From: an uncultured Carboxylicivirga sp.
GTDB taxonomy: Bacteria > Bacteroidota > Bacteroidia > Bacteroidales > Marinilabiliaceae
Reading direction: 5' to 3'
Assembly: GCA_947491945.1 (NCBI GenBank)
Contig: CANLLN010000001.1
Location: 62,001 to 126,000 of the forward strand
Length of the DNA: 64,000 nucleotides
This document shows, in pieces, positions 27,143 through 34,284 of the stretch. Within the stretch, counting starts at the first letter, position 1; the number at the start of each line of letters is the position of its first letter. The translations under genes and the position numbers were made by a program. A model generated the notes under the pieces. It saw only the letters and a list, made by a program, of their open reading frames with translations, made no database searches and had not been told where the DNA came from.

Positions 27143-27841
27143 CTATAAAAGCAGTATAATCACGAAGTAAACCCCGGTGCCAATAAACACAAGGGCTATC
27201 ACACGGCGAAACCAGGTTTCAAAGCTTTTTATCTTGTTGTAGAAATTACCAATGGATCCCACGCTGTAGGCAAGTAGCCAGGCGAAGAGGATGACCGGTA
27301 TGCCCGTGGCAAGCGCAAAAACAATAGGTAATAAAAGCCCGCTTGCACTGGCTACTGTCATGGGGATGAGCATGCCAAAGTATAGCACACCGCTATAGGG
27401 GCAAAAGGCCAGGGCAAAAACAAGGCCTAACAAAAGTGCTCCCCAGTAACCCTTACTCGCTTTTTTTTCCAGTTTGTTATTGATGAAATCAAGGCCGGGA
27501 ATAGTCAGTCTGATAAGCCCCAGCATAAACAGGCCAACAATGATTAGCAAAGGCCCCAGTAGTTTTTCGCCCCATTCCTGAAAGAAGCCGGATAGTTGAA
27601 ACTGGCTCAAGCCAAAATAAAAGATCAGCCCCAGGCCTGTGTAAGATAGTGCGCGTCCTAAAGTGTATACCAGGCCGCTGATAAATACCCGTTTCTGGCT
27701 TTTAATGTCCTTGCTTATAAAGCCTATGGCAGTGATGTTTGTAGCCAGCGGGCAGGGGCTGACAGCTGTCATCAGCCCCAGTAAAAATGCTGAAAGAAGG
27801 GGGAGTTGTGAGTTCTCCAATAAATTCTGTAGCACCTCCAT
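27143..27841 (-). CDS. arsG: ArsG-type membrane transporter (CcdA/DsbD-like)
   Basis: The 232-residue protein has six predicted membrane helices and the two CcdA/DsbD-family signature segments SPCPLATNITAIGF (about 28-41) and FCPYSGVLYFGMLIP, each with one cysteine. In Bacteroides the ArsG family sits with ArsE and ArsF and has been described as part of resistance to aromatic arsenicals; the annotation as an arsenical permease follows that family. It begins one base after the arsF stop and follows a thioredoxin-domain lipoprotein, so electron transfer across the membrane to ArsF is an alternative reading from the CcdA-like fold. Confidence 0.8.
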   Translation of the reverse strand: MEVLQNLLENSQLPLLSAFLLGLMTAVSPCPLATNITAIGFISKDIKSQKRVFISGLVYTLGRALSYTGLGLIFYFGLSQFQLSGFFQEWGEKLLGPLLIIVGLFMLGLIRLTIPGLDFINNKLEKKASKGYWGALLLGLVFALAFCPYSGVLYFGMLIPMTVASASGLLLPIVFALATGIPVILFAWLLAYSVGSIGNFYNKIKSFETWFRRVIALVFIGTGVYFVIILLL

Positions 27842-27842
27842 G

Positions 27843-28316
27843 TTACGACATCGATTCTATGGTTTCTTTTATGGTTGCTTCCAGCTTTTCAGGTTTTGTG
27901 CGGGCATTCAAAAAGGCTTCGTTGGTTAAGCTCTTCACCTTATCGCCTTTTATGATGATCAGTGTTTGTCCGTCTACCTTGTATTTTTTAGCTAACTCTT
28001 TTTCTTCCTCGCGATTAATCGAATGAAAGGGAACCGAGTCGTTAAAATACTTAGCCAGCGTTTCCTTACTTACTTTCTCAACGGCTTCGCATGTGGCACA
28101 GCGGCGTGTGGCATGAAAGTAAACCACGCTCACTTTACTGGCATCGATAGATGGGGTAGTGGGTGTTGAGCTGCCGCAGCTCTGAGAGGCACAACCGCTA
28201 CAGGCTGTTTCCGTTTTGCTAACTGTTTTTTCTTTGTTGTTTTTGGTGCTGCTATTGCAGCTTGCAGCCAGTGTCATTCCGGCTAGCATCAAAAATGCGT
28301 AGATTAATTTGTTCAT
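27843..28316 (-). CDS. arsF: ArsF-type thioredoxin-fold lipoprotein
   Basis: The 157-residue protein has a lipoprotein signal ending at Cys20 (LAASCNSS), a short Cys-containing linker (CSGCASQSCGSS, about 39-50) and a thioredoxin-like domain with the CATC redox motif in YFHATRRCATCEAVEKV. The fold, the CxxC and the position between a small thioredoxin and a CcdA-like permease match the ArsF family of Bacteroidota arsenic operons, which has been linked to nitrophenyl-arsenical reduction. The lipid anchor places it in the periplasm, where it could exchange electrons with ArsG. The residues after Cys20 are not acidic, so surface export is not expected. Confidence 0.8.
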   Translation of the reverse strand: MNKLIYAFLMLAGMTLAASCNSSTKNNKEKTVSKTETACSGCASQSCGSSTPTTPSIDASKVSVVYFHATRRCATCEAVEKVSKETLAKYFNDSVPFHSINREEEKELAKKYKVDGQTLIIIKGDKVKSLTNEAFLNARTKPEKLEATIKETIESMS

Positions 28317-28327
28317 AATATTCTGTT

Positions 28328-28555
28328 TTAAAGTAGTTCTTTAATCTCTTCAAGCGATGGTACTCGCCCTTTGACCACAACCTTGCCGTCTATCACCAAT
28401 GCCGGGGTAGTCATTACGCCATAAGTCATTATCTGCATAATGTCCTCTACCTTTTCAATGTTGGCACTGATGCCCTTCTCCTCAACCGCTTTTCGGGTTA
28501 CATCCTCCAGTGATGTACATTTGGCGCATCCTGTACCTAATACTTTAATTTCCAT
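28328..28555 (-). CDS. Small thioredoxin-like disulfide protein (TM0996/MTH895 type)
   Basis: The 75-residue protein starts MEIKVLGTGCAKCTSLE with a CxxC motif (Cys10/Cys13) and ends in a thioredoxin-fold segment VMTTPALVIDGKVVVKGRVP. This is the redox-active disulfide protein 2 family. I chose the ATG at 28555; a TTG two codons upstream is in frame but less likely. It is 11 bp ahead of arsF and in the position of arsE in Bacteroides arsenic operons, so a cytoplasmic redox partner for arsenical reduction or export is likely. The ArsE identity is an inference from gene order. Confidence 0.82.
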   Translation of the reverse strand: MEIKVLGTGCAKCTSLEDVTRKAVEEKGISANIEKVEDIMQIMTYGVMTTPALVIDGKVVVKGRVPSLEEIKELL

Positions 28556-28576
28556 AGTCAATTATTTAGTTGTTCG

Positions 28577-28598
28577 TTGTTCGTGAAAATACGAATTT
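28577..28598. promoter_or_regulatory. ArsR-type operator, copy upstream of arsE/F/G
   Basis: TTGTTCG (28577-28583), 8-bp spacer, CGAATTT (28592-28598); an extra half-site TGTTCG lies adjacent at 28571-28576. It stands 22 bp upstream of the thioredoxin-like start codon, where a bound repressor would block transcription of the redox genes. Confidence 0.72.
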
Positions 28599-28613
28599 AT
28601 GTATCAAAAATTT

Positions 28614-28898
28614 TTACAAGTCGAAAAATGCTTTTAATAGTTGCTGTGCTTCTTTCCAGTTCTCCTTGTTAATGCAGTATTTAATGCGGGGAGCCTCTGT
28701 TTCACCCTGAATCAGTCCGGCTTCTTTCAGCTCTTTCAGGTGCTGCGACAGGGTTGATTTGGCAATGGGCAGTACTTCTGTCAGATCCCCACTGTAGCAG
28801 CAGGCTTGATTCGATAGCGTTTGCAAAACAAAAATACGCACCGGATGACCAAGTGCTTTGGCGTAGCGGGCAAGTCTTTTTTGTGGATCCTGAATCAT
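28614..28898 (-). CDS. arsR: ArsR-family metalloregulatory repressor
   Basis: From the ATG at 28898 the protein has 94 residues and a winged-helix domain with KALGHPVRIFVLQTLSNQ and the recognition helix AKSTLSQHLKELKEAGLI. The pair of adjacent cysteines (QACCYSG, Cys38 and Cys39 by my count) could bind As(III), in a position different from the ELCVCDL site of E. coli ArsR. A longer form from a TTG at 28931 is possible but would extend into the operator and the -7 element. Its own promoter overlaps an inverted repeat, so it should be auto-repressed. Confidence 0.88.
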   Translation of the reverse strand: MIQDPQKRLARYAKALGHPVRIFVLQTLSNQACCYSGDLTEVLPIAKSTLSQHLKELKEAGLIQGETEAPRIKYCINKENWKEAQQLLKAFFDL

Positions 28899-28909
28899 AG
28901 ATAAACTAC

Positions 28910-28936
28910 TTGTTCGTAATATTGCGAACAAAGATA
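28910..28936 (-). promoter_or_regulatory. arsR promoter overlapped by an ArsR-type operator
   Basis: Perfect inverted repeat TTGTTCG (28910-28916), 8-bp spacer, CGAACAA (28925-28931). On the minus strand a consensus -7 element TATCTTTG (28929-28936) overlaps one arm, so a bound repressor would cover the promoter and start site. It is the best-conserved of the three copies. Confidence 0.78.
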
Positions 28937-29034
28937 ATGCTTTTTTAAAAAGTAATGGAGGATTTTTCAGCTTATTGACCTCGGCAGTTGAATTCGGAGT
29001 GTCCTTTTTAGTTTTTACCGGGTTGGACTAACCG

Positions 29035-29409
29035 TTAAACCTCAATGATTTTGATGGGAATATCCACGACGGCCTGATAATCTTCGCCCGCTTCAATCAT
29101 ATCCTCATCGTCCTTATCGCAATACCAGCTGATAGTAGCTTTGTTGTTGCGTTTATAGAGCTCATTTATTTTTTTGAATACATTGAGCAGGTTAATGGAT
29201 GAAATGGTATTAAAATATTCCAGTTGAATATCTACGCGGGTTACCGGTGATGGATTTGATATGTACTTATCAAGCCATTCCATGATCGGATCGAATAACA
29301 AGTGCGCATTTTCCGGAATAGATCTTCCTTTAATTTGAATATATCCCTCGCGGGCATTAAAATTCAAATAAGGCGTTTTGTTGGTCGCTTCTCTTACAAA
29401 TGGTTCCAT
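29035..29409 (-). CDS. SiaC-like regulatory protein (DUF1987)
   Basis: The 124-residue protein matches the SiaC/DUF1987 family: LNFNAREGYIQIKGRSIPEN near the N-terminus and a central VDIQLEYFNTISSINLL with the Thr/Ser that is the phosphorylation target in Pseudomonas SiaC. SiaC takes part in a partner-switching system that controls diguanylate cyclase activity there. No SiaA/SiaB homologue is in the window, so its partners are elsewhere or different. It seems monocistronic, between the arsenic cluster and the sulfur module on the same strand. A STAS-type antagonist (10584) is also encoded nearby, but no link is evident. Confidence 0.8.
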   Translation of the reverse strand: MEPFVREATNKTPYLNFNAREGYIQIKGRSIPENAHLLFDPIMEWLDKYISNPSPVTRVDIQLEYFNTISSINLLNVFKKINELYKRNNKATISWYCDKDDEDMIEAGEDYQAVVDIPIKIIEV

Positions 29410-29587
29410 CTTAGCCTAATTGATGTTGGTATTTTGAGTGCATAAATTAATCATTTATATTGATTTACCAAAATATAACAAAATAATGCTAACGATATTA
29501 GGTTAGTGCTGTGCTTGCTATAGTGTATTCTTTTTGGGTAGTTCGTGTATTTTATTATGCTGTTACGAAGGCGATGTTGAAATAAAA

Positions 29588-29612
29588 ATCCTCTGACATA
29601 GAGCCAGAGGAT
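29588..29612 (-). terminator. Terminator of the sulfur-module operon
   Basis: Stem ATCCTCTG (29588-29595) / CAGAGGAT (29605-29612) with a 9-nt loop; on the minus strand it is followed by ATTTTTATTT. It stands 30 bp after the stop of the last gene of the octaheme cytochrome operon. Confidence 0.75.
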
Positions 29613-29642
29613 TGTGGTGCGGTAAATGAATCGTCTTGTGTT

Positions 29643-30839
29643 TTAGCTGCAGCCTCCTTGCACGCGTTTGGTTTTTTTAACCACCGGTTTATCCAGGTTG
29701 GCCACTGCTTCGCCAATTTCTATGAGTTTTTGTGCTGCTTCTTTTCTAAAGACATAGGTTTCATGATCCATTTTGTTTTTGGGCTGTTCATCACCCAGCA
29801 TAAAAAAGTTCTGCTGAAACTGATCGGCTGTGCTGTTGAGGGCATAGTTGTCGGCTTTTCCATGGTATTTCGATACCAAACAGGCGCGTTGCGCTTGTTC
29901 ATATGAGGCTCCATAGAATACGTTGGTTTTAATATTCTGCACTATTCGGTTTATGTTATCGTGTTTATGCAACTCTTCCAGTGGAATGTTAATCGCCGTG
30001 GGGATGTGAAATTTCTTGAATTCTTCGGGCGATCGTACATCCACCACATTGTATAAATAATACTGGTTCATTAGCTCGTAAGCCAGCTTGTCATCGGCCA
30101 TCATCTGTGGCTTACACTCCCCGGCGGCCAGCTTGGCATCAATGCGTTTATTCATTAACTCGCCTCTGCTGGGGGTGATGATCGTAAGGAGTACTGTGAT
30201 GACGGCCAGGCCCACAGCAATGCTGTATTTACTTATATCTTTTTTGAGCCATTGTGTGGTTCGGTTATTCACTTTGTTTTCGATAAAAGTTACCCCGATA
30301 AAAGCTCCAGTAGCCACAAAAATCATCATAAGCGCAAAGGCCTCGCGCGAGATGCCCATCATCTCAAATACCAGCAGGTAGCCCAGGTTTTCGGCTACCA
30401 TTAAATCTTTAACCAGCGGATAACTCTCCACAAAGGCAAAGATGCCCAGTCCGGCACCAAACACAAAGGCCCAGCCGTCGATTTTACCGCTGGCAGCCGC
30501 CACCACGCTGGTGCCCGGACAAAAACCGCCGATAATAAAGCCGGCCCCCATAATTACGCCGCCTATGATGGCCGCCCACAGGAAGGTTGGGTTGATAAAT
30601 ATAATGTCTACATCCAGCAATTGGAGGTGATTAAGAGCCGTGATGCCTACCATAGCCGTCACACCGGCCGTGAAAAACACCTTGAGCACGGTAAAGTCGT
30701 ATCCGTAGAACAGCCCTACTAATTTACGCGTTGAGCCAAATCCGGCCTGCTCAAGGGCAAAGCCGAAGCCCATTCCAACGATGATGGCAATAATAAAGTT
30801 GAATTCGTTACTGATAATATCCGGTACTAATGGTCCCAT
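29643..30839 (-). CDS. YeeE/YedE transporter half fused to a cysteine-less rhodanese domain
   Basis: From the ATG at 30839 the protein has 398 residues. Residues 12-222 form about six membrane segments of the YeeE/YedE (sulf_transp, TsuA-like) family, with the conserved Cys107 in GGFCPGT. Residues about 262-346 form a rhodanese-like domain (YLYNVVDVRSPEEF, HIPTAINIP), but the active-site loop reads VFYGAS, with Gly310 at the expected cysteine. The tail is basic and ends in GGCS, placing a single Cys at 397. By the positive-inside rule the rhodanese part may be periplasmic; this is inference. A TTG start at 30902 would overlap the preceding gene. It is the last gene of the cytochrome operon, one base after the first YeeE half. 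Thiosulfate uptake or handling is likely. Confidence 0.85.
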   Translation of the reverse strand: MGPLVPDIISNEFNFIIAIIVGMGFGFALEQAGFGSTRKLVGLFYGYDFTVLKVFFTAGVTAMVGITALNHLQLLDVDIIFINPTFLWAAIIGGVIMGAGFIIGGFCPGTSVVAAASGKIDGWAFVFGAGLGIFAFVESYPLVKDLMVAENLGYLLVFEMMGISREAFALMMIFVATGAFIGVTFIENKVNNRTTQWLKKDISKYSIAVGLAVITVLLTIITPSRGELMNKRIDAKLAAGECKPQMMADDKLAYELMNQYYLYNVVDVRSPEEFKKFHIPTAINIPLEELHKHDNINRIVQNIKTNVFYGASYEQAQRACLVSKYHGKADNYALNSTADQFQQNFFMLGDEQPKNKMDHETYVFRKEAAQKLIEIGEAVANLDKPVVKKTKRVQGGCS

Positions 30840-30840
30840 C

Positions 30841-31374
30841 TTAATTCGTTTTATTGATCCACAATTTTCTGAAAAACCAGGCGATCGCATAGGCCATGCC
30901 AAAGATCGACATCATGGTGATAATGCCACCAAAAGACATGACTGCCATACCGCTGAGTGCCGCTCCGCTGGTACAACCGCGTGCCAGCTGACTGCCAAAA
31001 CCAAAGAGGGCACCGCCAAAAACGGCACCGGCAATGCGAACACCATTGCGTACGCCCGGCCCCTTTTCAATCTTCACACTTACGCGGTTGGCAATAACGG
31101 CCGACAAAAAGGCACCGATAACCACTCCTATTACCTCAAATACCAGCCACGACTTAAGAGGCCCACCGGGGTTATTTTCCTTCTGACTGATGTAATAGTC
31201 AGTGGTGGCGGCATGCGCCGGTGCCAGCGTCTCTACTGTTTGAACTACAAAACTTTTGATGGCACCGCTGGCTCCCAATCCACGTCCTGTTACATAAATG
31301 GTAGTTAGTAGCACAAATCCCAGAAAGAATCCGGCCAAATAGGGGTTCATATATTTTTTAGGTGCTTCGTTCAT
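30841..31374 (-). CDS. YeeE/YedE family transporter half (thiosulfate uptake)
   Basis: The 177-residue membrane protein has about four hydrophobic segments and the signature QLARGCTSGAALSGMA with Cys134, one of the cysteines that relay thiosulfate in TsuA-type transporters by family knowledge. The protein is half the length of full YeeE, and the next gene carries the second half with GGFCPGT, so the two gene products probably form one transporter. It overlaps the cytochrome b gene by 4 bp (ATGA) and is followed after 1 bp by the second half, so the unit is translationally coupled. Confidence 0.87.
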   Translation of the reverse strand: MNEAPKKYMNPYLAGFFLGFVLLTTIYVTGRGLGASGAIKSFVVQTVETLAPAHAATTDYYISQKENNPGGPLKSWLVFEVIGVVIGAFLSAVIANRVSVKIEKGPGVRNGVRIAGAVFGGALFGFGSQLARGCTSGAALSGMAVMSFGGIITMMSIFGMAYAIAWFFRKLWINKTN

Positions 31375-32024
31375 GATGCTTCATTTTGAGTGTTGTTAAG
31401 GTCCTTTTTTTCTTCTGTATCATCCTCCAGTAAGTCCCAGCCTGTTAGCATGGCTTTAATATTACTGGTAACGCTGTGCCCCGTAGTGGTCATGTACACA
31501 TGCACAACAATAAAGGCCATGAGTAACCAGGCTCCCAGGGTATGCAGCCAGGCAATCCAGGACAATGGTATGTCGCTAACCACGATAATATCATTCACAT
31601 CAAAGGTTTTGTAGTACAGATACAGTAAACCGGTAAGTATCATAACCGGCGCCATCAACAGCTTAAAGCCCAGGTAGGTAATGGCCTGCAGTGGATTGAG
31701 CTTTTTGCGTGCTGATTTAATAGTGGGATGGGGGGCATTTATGAAAATGCCCACGGTGTAATATTGAACCTGATCCTTTAGTTTCGAGAGGGTAGGGATG
31801 TATTGCTTCCACTCACCGGTGGTGAAATGCCAGAAGATGGAGAAGGCTATAAGGGCCAGTAATAAGTAGGAGGCAACACGGTGGAAGCTGACTGCTTTTT
31901 CGAAGCCCAGTAAAGAAAAGGATCCGTGTATTTCAAAGCCTGTAAGAGCCAAAAACAGGATGAGTGCGGCCTGGCTCCAGTGCCAGAATCGCTCAAATTT
32001 CTTATAGATATATACTTGTTTCAT
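31371..32024 (-). CDS. Membrane cytochrome b (b561/thiosulfate-reductase type)
   Basis: From the ATG at 32024 the 217-residue protein has four to five membrane helices with histidines in heme-binding positions (His15 in RFWHWSQ, His48 in SFHRV, His66 in FWHFTTGEW, and His in WLHTLGAW and VVHVYMTTTGH). It resembles the di-heme cytochrome b subunits that oxidise quinol and pass electrons to periplasmic enzymes. The neighbour upstream is an octaheme cytochrome c, so quinol-to-octaheme transfer is the likely job. An alternative ATG at 32066 overlaps the cytochrome c gene by 35 bp and precedes no membrane segment, so the shorter start is preferred. Confidence 0.87.
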   Translation of the reverse strand: MKQVYIYKKFERFWHWSQAALILFLALTGFEIHGSFSLLGFEKAVSFHRVASYLLLALIAFSIFWHFTTGEWKQYIPTLSKLKDQVQYYTVGIFINAPHPTIKSARKKLNPLQAITYLGFKLLMAPVMILTGLLYLYYKTFDVNDIIVVSDIPLSWIAWLHTLGAWLLMAFIVVHVYMTTTGHSVTSNIKAMLTGWDLLEDDTEEKKDLNNTQNEAS

Positions 32025-32031
32025 AATGGTC

Positions 32032-33606
32032 TTATTTTGATTCCAGTTCGTTACGACGGTAGGCATTAATCAGGCGGGCGCTGCCATGAATCGTCACACC
32101 GGCCAGGGCGCCCCACAATAGCAGGCTTCCCAATAGGTCAATCCAGTCGTTTTTATCGCGGCCCGGTAGGTAGAAGTCATTCAGCGATGCCAGGCGACCG
32201 TTCTCCCGTGCATGGCATTCCTCGCACGATAAGGCTTGTTCTGCCGGGGATACCATGTGGTTGACGGGCCAGTACATTTCCGTTTCGATAAACTCAAACT
32301 CACCGCTGAATGGTAGCCCGACCCCTTTCATACCGGCTTCGGCAGCCAGTTTCCAGTCAAAGTCCTTCCAATAGGCACTGTCGCCCTTGGCTTCGGCATA
32401 AACTTTGGGTTGGATAAGCAGTTGGGTGTTCGGATCGTAAATCTGATCGCCACGGTGCACCTTCACGGGGTATATTTTTGAATGACTGTCGCTGGCCGAG
32501 CCCAATAAACGATTGATTTGTACCGGCAAACTTGTTACCGTATCACCCAGTTTGTAATGTTGGGCATTGCCGTTAAACCATTTGTATTCAGGCTTTACCT
32601 TATTAGCCCATTCGAACTCACCTTTAATCGATAGGTAGGTGTGGTTGCCCAGCGAATCCTCCTCGTGATAAGGCATGCCTTGCTCATCCAGGCGGCCTGC
32701 TTCTGACCAGCGCCAGGCCATCTTGGTAGAGTTTTCTTTGGCGTAAATGGGTATGTGACAGGTCTGGCAGGCAACTTTTGAGAAGTGTCGGTTCAATACA
32801 TCATCGAGGTGGGGTTTGGTAGTGTGGCACTCTTCACAGCGCAATCGATCAACATCGGTTGATGATACCGAGTAGAGTTTTCCCTTTATGCGGTGCTCAT
32901 CGGCCGAATGACAATCAACACAGTCCATGTTAATGCCATTGGCCGCCATGTGCACATCCACATCACGGTCGCAGGATAATAGTGCTTCTTCCAGATCGCC
33001 ATGCTTCACATTGTTGCCGCCGCCACTGTAGAAATGGCAGGCACCGCAATTGATTTTATTGGGACGTCCCACGCTTTGGGCCACTTTAATCAGGTTCACG
33101 CTACGATCGGGGTAACCCGCCTGAGCCGAGCCTTTGATGTATTCCTCGCTGCGGTCGTGGCAAACCATGCAATCCACATTACGGGCATTGTTAAAGTCGA
33201 AAGTATTGTGCGACATACCAAAGCCGATGTGGCAGGCAGCGCAAGCTTGCTCGTTGGTGCTGGCGCCAATGCAGAAGTTGTTCAACACATTTTTTTTCCC
33301 CATTTTTGAGATGCCCTTGCCCTCTACATAGGCCACCCGTTCCCAGTTCCAGTGGCTCGACCGCATAATTTCTTCGTGCCGCTTATTATGGCAGGTAAGA
33401 CAGGCCTCCGTTACTTCTTGAGGGGTTTTAAAATTCTGTTTGAGAATGTCGAATTGACGGTGGTCCACCGAGGGCTCATGCTTATTGGCAAAGCTTTGCT
33501 TAAGCTGATATTGCGATAAATTAAGGGGCTTGTCACGATGAAAGAAATTCATCAGTAACAAAACAATGAACGTTAGTAATACCGCGATGGTTATTGTTTT
33601 ATTCAT
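32032..33606 (-). CDS. Octaheme c-type cytochrome, tetrathionate reductase (Otr) family
   Basis: The 524-residue protein has one N-terminal membrane or signal segment (MNKTITIAVLLTFIVLLLM), exactly eight CxxCH heme sites (starting at about Cys69, 122, 146, 187, 229, 257, 280 and 461) and a C-terminal hydrophobic helix (about 493-510) that anchors it on the periplasmic side. The spacing, with the last site far from the others, fits the octaheme tetrathionate reductase family. Shewanella Otr reduces tetrathionate, and also nitrite and hydroxylamine in vitro. Here it heads an operon with a cytochrome b and two YeeE-type transporter halves, which supports tetrathionate or thiosulfate chemistry coupled to respiration. 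Confidence 0.9.
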   Translation of the reverse strand: MNKTITIAVLLTFIVLLLMNFFHRDKPLNLSQYQLKQSFANKHEPSVDHRQFDILKQNFKTPQEVTEACLTCHNKRHEEIMRSSHWNWERVAYVEGKGISKMGKKNVLNNFCIGASTNEQACAACHIGFGMSHNTFDFNNARNVDCMVCHDRSEEYIKGSAQAGYPDRSVNLIKVAQSVGRPNKINCGACHFYSGGGNNVKHGDLEEALLSCDRDVDVHMAANGINMDCVDCHSADEHRIKGKLYSVSSTDVDRLRCEECHTTKPHLDDVLNRHFSKVACQTCHIPIYAKENSTKMAWRWSEAGRLDEQGMPYHEEDSLGNHTYLSIKGEFEWANKVKPEYKWFNGNAQHYKLGDTVTSLPVQINRLLGSASDSHSKIYPVKVHRGDQIYDPNTQLLIQPKVYAEAKGDSAYWKDFDWKLAAEAGMKGVGLPFSGEFEFIETEMYWPVNHMVSPAEQALSCEECHARENGRLASLNDFYLPGRDKNDWIDLLGSLLLWGALAGVTIHGSARLINAYRRNELESK

Positions 33607-34284
33607 CCGCTGCTTTGTTTGTTAATTTACCACTTACATTCTGCTTAAGGCAGGGTGGAAATGATAAATCGGGTTGAACATTGTATCTAATAATCCAAAA
33701 CCAAAAATATGTAGATAAATAGATATAACCATCGATAAATGGCAATATCTGAGTAATTTATATTTAGTCTTAGTAGTAATAAACCTTCTGAAAACAATTC
33801 CTTGCAGGCAAACCACTAAATATTTAAGGAAAATTAACAAAAATTGATTAATATTTTGACTTTGTTGTTCAATATCATAAATTTGGGTAGTTCTTTGTTT
33901 TTTTAGGATATAATAAAATACAAAGAATCCAGCGTATGTGTTTACAGTATACTTTGTTTTAAGATGAATTAATTTCAAATTATAAAATAAATAGTTTTAC
34001 AGTGTCAAAATCGCCAGTTGACAGCTTGTATCTGCACACGTAGAAATTTTATCAACTTTAACTTTTATCACCATTATTCACCTTTTAAACCTTTAATCAA
34101 ATGATTACCTGACACAGTTCTTACAGAAATTAGAGTTCCTATTTATTAATTGTATTTCGGAGGGATGGTTTGTGCAGATACTCGCCAGAATTTACACAAG
34201 CAACGTTAGTTCGGAATATTATACAGAATGTGCGCCACCGGCGCCAATCGTTTATCACTATTATTAACTTAAACCTTTTGTTTT
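33607..34284. other. AT-rich gene-free region upstream of the second SusC
   Basis: 678 bp with no gene I can support. A 114-codon minus-strand frame (33634-33978) has no recognisable features and is likely fortuitous. A short GC-rich stem GCGCC (34232-34236) / GGCGC (34240-34244) lies 40 bp before the SusC start and may be a leader hairpin. The composition changes to AT-rich from about 33,650. No clear TAnnTTTG element was found. Confidence 0.5.

Noticed and set aside
29035-29409. SiaC-like gene as part of the sulfur operon
   Set aside because: A terminator (29588-29612) separates it from the operon that ends at 29643, so it is a separate unit.
30781-31308. 175-codon plus-strand frame opposite the YeeE genes
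   Set aside because: Antisense to a well-supported membrane transporter gene with conserved Cys motifs; composition reflects the complement of hydrophobic codons.
33634-33978. 114-codon minus-strand frame in the gap before the second SusC
   Set aside because: AT-rich region, no recognisable domain or signal peptide, no convincing start context; an open frame of this length is expected by chance in AT-rich DNA read this way.
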